A DNA stretch of 64,000 nucleotides, from contig JASMDC010000015.1 of NCBI GenBank assembly GCA_030753015.1, positions 12,769-76,768 on the forward strand, read 5' to 3'. A model generated the notes under the pieces. The model made no database searches, was not told the origin of the DNA, and saw only the letters and a list, made by a program, of their open reading frames with translations. Positions 59,950-64,000 of the stretch are shown here, in pieces; positions within the stretch are counted from its first letter, which is position 1; each line of letters starts with the position of its first letter. This DNA is from Candidatus Undinarchaeales archaeon (lineage in GTDB: Archaea > SpSt-1190 > JASMDC01). A program made the translations under genes and the position numbers.

Positions 59950-60462
59950 GTGGAGATATTTGCAGATCCTATGCTGGTGGAAGTACTGACGGGAATTGGA
60001 GGACTGAAATCCTTGGACGTGGTACGCATCCTGCGGACCAAGGGCGAGATCTCCGATTATAATCTGGCGCAGGTTATGGGACTGTCCTGGAACAAGGCAA
60101 GGGGCATCCTCTATCGTCTGTACGACAGGAACGTCGTGGGCTTCGAGAAGCGCAAGGACGAGAAGACCGAGAAGCTCATGTACTACTGGAGACTGAACGA
60201 GGCCAAGCTGTCACATATCCTGGTGGAGCGACGGCGACAGACTATCAATATACTCCGGGAGAAGCTGATGCACGAGACGCACGAGAACCTGTTCTCCTGT
60301 GATACAGGATGCACTCGTGTACCGTTCGAGAACGCGTTCGAGATGGAGTTCAGCTGCCCGGATTGCGGCGATCGTCTGGACATGGTCGACAACTCCTTCG
60401 TAGCGGAGGAGATCAACTCATACATCGACCATATGGAAGAGGCCATCAGCTCCTGGACATAG
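59950..60462 (+). CDS. tfe: Transcription factor E (TFIIE-alpha homologue)
   Basis: 170-aa archaeal general transcription factor that helps open promoters with TBP, TFB and RNA polymerase. An N-terminal winged helix (VVRILRTKGEISDYNLAQVMG; ARGILYRLYDRNVVGFEKR) is followed by a helical linker and a zinc ribbon (CDTGC ... CPDCG). Length is normal. The start is GTG, with GGAGG 8-12 nt upstream, and a CTTTATATAC box at 59888-59897 implies a leader of about 26-30 nt: a leadered gene. Confidence 0.93.
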   Translation: MEIFADPMLVEVLTGIGGLKSLDVVRILRTKGEISDYNLAQVMGLSWNKARGILYRLYDRNVVGFEKRKDEKTEKLMYYWRLNEAKLSHILVERRRQTINILREKLMHETHENLFSCDTGCTRVPFENAFEMEFSCPDCGDRLDMVDNSFVAEEINSYIDHMEEAISSWT

Positions 60463-60498
60463 GGTATTTAACCTCGACGCACCATCCCGGACACCGGG

Positions 60499-61158
60499 AT
60501 GGCACGGCTCGATCTCCACACGCACTCCTGTCACAGCCGTGACGGCGTCGACGATCCACGCGCTCTCCTTCGAGCTGCTGTGGCCCATGGGCTAGCCGGC
60601 ATCGCCATCACCGACCATGGCACGCTGGCGGCCCACAGGCGACCTGTGAACGCTCCTTGCCTTCTTATCCCCGGTGTCGAGGTCATGACCTCCGCTGGCG
60701 AGATCCTCGCTTACGGTGTCACCGAGGTCCCCTCGGGAACGCCCGAGGAGGTCATCGACTCCATCCATGACCAGGGCGGCGTGGCCGTAGCACCTCATCC
60801 TTTCACCGGCATCTTTCGCAACAAGCACGGACTGGGTGAACTCGTAGAGCGACTATCCCTCGACGGGCTCGAGGTGTTCAACGCGTCCCTCTTCCCCGCG
60901 GGCAACCAGCAGGCCCGGGCCAACGCACACCGGCTCGGTCTAATGGGCACCGGTGGAAGCGACGCACATGTCACAGCACAGGTGGGGGCGGGGTGGACCG
61001 AGGTCCCGTCGGCAGAGAGCGTCGATGACGTGCTCGAGCACCTGCGGAAGGATCGCGTCCACTCGGGGGGCAGCGAGATATCCCTCGTCACCCGGGTGCA
61101 CGTGCAGCTGTTGCGTGCTGCGAGGTTCCCGAGGAAGTGGACGATGCGTCCCCGATAG
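60499..61158 (+). CDS. PHP-domain metal-dependent phosphoesterase
   Basis: 219-aa PHP hydrolase. Metal-site motifs are DLHTHSCHSRDG (residues 5-16), ITDHGTL (near 38), a Glu in GVEVMTSAG, APHPFTG (near 98), and GSDAHV (near 152). Such proteins hydrolyse nucleotide or histidinol-type phosphates. The ATG is about 28 nt from a GTATTTAACC box at 60464-60473, so leaderless. It stands alone between tfe and an oppositely oriented gene. Confidence 0.85.
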   Translation: MARLDLHTHSCHSRDGVDDPRALLRAAVAHGLAGIAITDHGTLAAHRRPVNAPCLLIPGVEVMTSAGEILAYGVTEVPSGTPEEVIDSIHDQGGVAVAPHPFTGIFRNKHGLGELVERLSLDGLEVFNASLFPAGNQQARANAHRLGLMGTGGSDAHVTAQVGAGWTEVPSAESVDDVLEHLRKDRVHSGGSEISLVTRVHVQLLRAARFPRKWTMRPR

Positions 61159-61165
61159 GGCCCGC

Positions 61166-62212
61166 TCAGGCCGTGGTGACGGCGTCAGCGGTGGTAGTAT
61201 TGGTCGGTCCGACCCCTATCACGTGACGGAGCAGGAATAGCTCGAACCACTCGGGCATGAAGATGGTGGATATCCAGGCCATGTATTGGTACTTGTCCTT
61301 GTCGAACGAGTAGATGGCGATCAGCAGATCGTAGTGGGTCGATCCCGGCTTGAAGTCGTCGGGCGTCATGAGGTTCACCGCACGCCGCGCCAGGATGCGC
61401 TGGAAGAATGGCAGATCGCTGATGTTCTCTTTCACGATGCGGCCCCAGCGCTTGAGGAGGTTCACCCGGTCCTCGAAGAAGGTGGTCTCACGACCAAGGT
61501 ACAGGACCAGCTGGTTGTAGTCACCCCGGAAGCTGTCGAAGTCGATCTTGTGCTTCTCGACCTCCTCCTTGGTGATGTTGTACATGTCGCAGTTCAGGTC
61601 CTTGGCGATGCCGATGTTGTCGTTGTTCACCTGCCAGAGGTAGCCGAAGTACTCGAAGGCCTTGATGAGGTTGTCCGAGGGTTCGTTGAGCGTGAGGTAG
61701 GGCGAGGTCATGAACCCGACGCCGGCGCGCTTGTAGTAGACGTGCTCGTAGAACTCCTGGGATGGGATGATCCGGCCGTGGTTCTTGGTGTCCACCTCGA
61801 TGGACGTGATCATCTCGAAGAAGTTCTCCAGATACTCGTCGATGCGCTTGTCCCTCATCCCGCGTGCCTTCAGAACCTGGATCGAGTCCTTCACGAAGAA
61901 GTACGCGCACCGCTCCTCGACGCGAAGGGTGAAGAGGGCGACCTCGTCGAGGTCCTCGGTCTTCCAGCGACGGAGCCGGGAGATGTTCTCCTCGAGCAGA
62001 GCGAGCTTCTCCTCCATGGGCATTGGTGACTCGTCACATATGTCGTCGAGCCATCGCATGTAGGTGAAGCCCATGTAGAGGGCGTCAGCAAGACCGCGCG
62101 AGGTGGCCATGAGCTGGGTCATCATACCAAGGATAAAGACCGAATAGACCGACCGGGCAAACATCACGGTCTGGTCGTGAATCTGTTGAACCTTGGGGTG
62201 GTCGTAGCCCAT
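61166..62212 (-). CDS. Squalene/phytoene-synthase-like protein
   Basis: 348-aa protein with the all-alpha isoprenoid-synthase pattern. The first Asp-rich motif is YMRWLDDICDE (D56, D57, D60); the second is NNDNIGIAKDLNCD near 196-209, a divergent form of the family's QLTNILRDVGED. Helices between are consistent with a head-to-head prenyl synthase. Possible roles are squalene or carotenoid synthesis, but the second motif is atypical and no lipid gene is adjacent. A CTTTATATAG box lies at about 62238-62247, 30 nt from the ATG. Confidence 0.65.
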   Translation of the reverse strand: MGYDHPKVQQIHDQTVMFARSVYSVFILGMMTQLMATSRGLADALYMGFTYMRWLDDICDESPMPMEEKLALLEENISRLRRWKTEDLDEVALFTLRVEERCAYFFVKDSIQVLKARGMRDKRIDEYLENFFEMITSIEVDTKNHGRIIPSQEFYEHVYYKRAGVGFMTSPYLTLNEPSDNLIKAFEYFGYLWQVNNDNIGIAKDLNCDMYNITKEEVEKHKIDFDSFRGDYNQLVLYLGRETTFFEDRVNLLKRWGRIVKENISDLPFFQRILARRAVNLMTPDDFKPGSTHYDLLIAIYSFDKDKYQYMAWISTIFMPEWFELFLLRHVIGVGPTNTTTADAVTTA

Positions 62213-62324
62213 TGCTGGCTGTGGGCGGTTCGTTTCCTATATAAAGTTACGCTCGGGGGGGCCGGGACCGATAGGCCGGGGCACCGCCATGGCCTTTTTA
62301 TGTATTGAGCGCGCACCTCACGTC

Positions 62325-63944
62325 ATGAGGCTCCCGCCGCGGGCGCGTGTCCTGGCCATCCTCGTTGTGGCCGCCATCCTCCGCACCGCCTGGCTCGATG
62401 CGGTCCCGCCGGGGTTCAACTATGACCATGTGTACGAGGGGTACGATGCGTACTCGGTGCTGCTTACCGGTCGAGATTCGTACGGCGTCCCCTATCCACT
62501 GACATTTCGCTCATGGGGCGACTACAAACCGGCGGTAACCGGGTACTCGGTGGTCCCCTTCGTCATGCTGCACGGTCTAGAGGAGAAGGCCGTCCGGCTC
62601 GCCGGGGTGATGTACGGTGTGCTCGGCATCGCCTCTGCCTACGCCTTCGTGGCCGTCGTCTGGGGCACATGGCCGGCAGACGTCGTCGCCATCTTCCTCG
62701 CCCTCAGTCCGATGCATATCCACCTATCCCGTTCGTCACCGGACGCCATCGTCGTGCCTTTCCTGCTGACGACGATGCTCTACCACCTCCATCTCGTCAA
62801 GCTACGGAGCCGTCACCTCGTGTACGCCGCAGTGCCAGGAGCCCTCCTGTTCTACGCCTATGCCGTGGGCAAGGTCGTCGCACCGTTCCTTGTCGTGACG
62901 GCCCTTTGGCGCCATCGGCGTCGTATCGCCCGGTCCCGCGCGCTGGTGCCCGCGGTGGCCGTCTTTGCCCTCCTCGTACTCCCCCAGGTCGCGTTCCAGG
63001 TCACCGATCCCGGGACCGCAGAGGCACGGTTCTGGCAGGTCTCCGTGTTCGGACCGCAGGCGCGTGACAACCTCGTGCGCACCTATCCGGGTCTTTCCGG
63101 GCTCCCCGGACAGCTGCTCCCCGTAGTAGGCGCAGCAAGCAACTACCTCTACTATACCCTCTCGGGGCCGCTCTTCCGCCAGGTGGACAGCGATGCCATG
63201 GGCATCCCCCCGTTCCACCGTGCGCTCCTCCCCGTGCATGCACTCCTTGCTCTCGCTGGCATCTGGGCGACGGCGCGCGTCTCCCGTCGCTCGCCCCCGG
63301 CGGCCCTCCTTGTCGTCTGGCTCCTGCTGGCACCATTACCCGCCTCGCTAACGGACCAGGTCACCAGTCATCAGCGGTTGATCGTCGTCCTGCCCCTGGT
63401 GCACATCCTGTCCGCCCGGGGGCTCGCTCTCGCACGCAAGGACCGGTCCGTCATCGCCCTACTCTGCTTCGGCATCGTTCTCTCCGCGGCCGTCGAGATA
63501 CAGAGCTACATGATCGAGTATCCCTGCGAGGAGATCTCGCTCTACAACTGGCGCGCCGGCCTCGGAGAGGCTATCAGGACCGCTGTATTGGAGGCACGGA
63601 CAGAAGAGCAGGTAGTGCTCACCCGCAACGTCCAGGAGGGTCCCATCCATGCAGCGTTCTACACGGCGCTCGATCCGTCCCGATACCATGCCGGGGGGTT
63701 CGACGGCTCGGGACTGGACGTCCAGGGACCCATCGGGTCCGGCCCGGCCGTGATCGTCGCAACATTGATGGACCTTGAGCGAAAGGATGAACCGGACCTG
63801 CGGATCCTGGCACCGGGCGAGCAGGGTACACGCGATGATATCGTGTCCGTTGTCCCGAACGTCCTCTACGGGCGTGATGTGTCCCCCATAACGAATGTGG
63901 AGCGGTGCGGTGAGGACCGGTACTTCGTCTACCGGGCTCGCTGA
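62325..63944 (+). CDS. GT39-like polytopic membrane glycosyltransferase, paralogue of 2196-3821
   Basis: 539-aa membrane protein with about ten hydrophobic segments. The N-terminal loop PPGFNYDHVYEGYDAYSVLL aligns with PPGLIPDELSIGYDAYSLLL of the first paralogue; the Asp-Glu there is Asp-His here, so activity may differ. ATG 62325 is 27 nt from a TTTTTATGT box (62293-62302); the earlier ATG at 62289 lies upstream of the box and is rejected. The C-terminal 100 residues are soluble. Adjacent and divergent to the squalene-synthase-like gene, which could make or bind a lipid carrier (inference). Confidence 0.8.
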   Translation: MRLPPRARVLAILVVAAILRTAWLDAVPPGFNYDHVYEGYDAYSVLLTGRDSYGVPYPLTFRSWGDYKPAVTGYSVVPFVMLHGLEEKAVRLAGVMYGVLGIASAYAFVAVVWGTWPADVVAIFLALSPMHIHLSRSSPDAIVVPFLLTTMLYHLHLVKLRSRHLVYAAVPGALLFYAYAVGKVVAPFLVVTALWRHRRRIARSRALVPAVAVFALLVLPQVAFQVTDPGTAEARFWQVSVFGPQARDNLVRTYPGLSGLPGQLLPVVGAASNYLYYTLSGPLFRQVDSDAMGIPPFHRALLPVHALLALAGIWATARVSRRSPPAALLVVWLLLAPLPASLTDQVTSHQRLIVVLPLVHILSARGLALARKDRSVIALLCFGIVLSAAVEIQSYMIEYPCEEISLYNWRAGLGEAIRTAVLEARTEEQVVLTRNVQEGPIHAAFYTALDPSRYHAGGFDGSGLDVQGPIGSGPAVIVATLMDLERKDEPDLRILAPGEQGTRDDIVSVVPNVLYGRDVSPITNVERCGEDRYFVYRAR

Positions 63945-63956
63945 TTATGTGAACTA

Positions 63957-63976
63957 CCCCTCTCCGAATAGAGGGG
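63957..63976 (+). other. Hairpin CCCCTCT-N6-AGAGGGG at the window edge
   Basis: CCCCTCT pairs with AGAGGGG around CCGAAT, 12 nt after a stop codon. The flanks CTA before and CTTCCCGC after resemble the hairpin found near the ends of IS200/IS605 elements (CTACCCC ... GGGGCTTC). It has no T-tract, so a simple terminator is less likely. The sequence ends 24 nt later. Confidence 0.45.
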
Positions 63977-64000
63977 CTTCCCGCTTCGACGCTGTTACCA

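Noticed and set aside
1-64000. CRISPR array or cas genes
   Set aside because: No regularly spaced direct repeats and no Cas-like proteins were seen; the repeats found are dispersed and few.
1-64000. rRNA genes or further tRNAs
   Set aside because: Scanning for T-arm sequences (GGTTCGAA type with paired stems) gave only the tRNA at 12252-12365.

Overview
The window is GC-rich chromosomal DNA from an archaeon, most likely a euryarchaeon; a Thermoplasmatota relative is a guess from overall gene style only. Supporting genes are TFE (TFIIE-alpha), a two-ring CDC48/VAT ATPase, archaeal ApgM, an FAU-1-type ribonuclease, a class III (pilin-type) signal peptide and an intron-containing tRNA-Phe. Many genes have a TATA box centred about 26-31 nt upstream of the chosen start codon, which implies leaderless transcripts. 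I used that spacing to choose many starts. A minority of genes carry a GGAGG-type ribosome binding site instead. UAG is an ordinary stop here.

Layout. 1-1.5 kb: the end of an IS1182-like element. 1.5-12.2 kb: an MBL hydrolase with a GT39-like membrane glycosyltransferase, DUF3467, CpXC and DUF1616 proteins, a giant pilin-anchored Calx-beta adhesin with a decayed LamG tail, a SerK/SbnI-like serine kinase, AmrS and a second radical SAM protein. 12.2-18.2 kb: tRNA-Phe, a WD40 surface protein, dCTP deaminase, small membrane or lipoproteins and a large FHA-like membrane protein. 18.2-27.1 kb: metabolism, with a threonine-synthase-like PLP enzyme, a CBS/CorC membrane protein, phosphoglucose isomerase, an HD hydrolase, LeuC, LeuD and an isocitrate/isopropylmalate dehydrogenase. 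27.1-33.6 kb: two small winged-helix proteins, an I9-inhibitor-like protein, an unknown 267-aa protein, a large endonuclease-IV-type TIM barrel with a long insertion, and a 714-aa coiled-coil protein.

33.6-48.3 kb is an accessory island, with AT-rich stretches at about 33.8-36.3, 40.2-42.0 and 46.1-47.1 kb. It holds a complete DDE insertion sequence that split a GNAT gene (4-bp target duplication, matched inverted repeats), an amputated ICMT-like methyltransferase, ArsM, bacteriohemerythrin, gamma-glutamyltransferase, a YfhO-like membrane protein, a DUF234 ATPase, a DUF438/hemerythrin/PAS protein, a membrane protein with a winged-helix partner, and a chimeric dehydrogenase-acetyltransferase ORF. 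Two short interspersed repeat families mark the island: one in 33.7-38.1 kb, the other in every intergenic gap from 42.8 to 47.6 kb.

48.3-64 kb returns to core genes: a stand-alone WWDYG (STT3-like) protein, VAT with a downstream MBL protein, FAU-1, another MBL protein, a metallophosphoesterase with ApgM, an FAD dehydrogenase, TFE, a PHP phosphoesterase, a squalene/phytoene-synthase-like protein and a second GT39-like paralogue. The window closes on a hairpin like those near IS200/IS605 ends.
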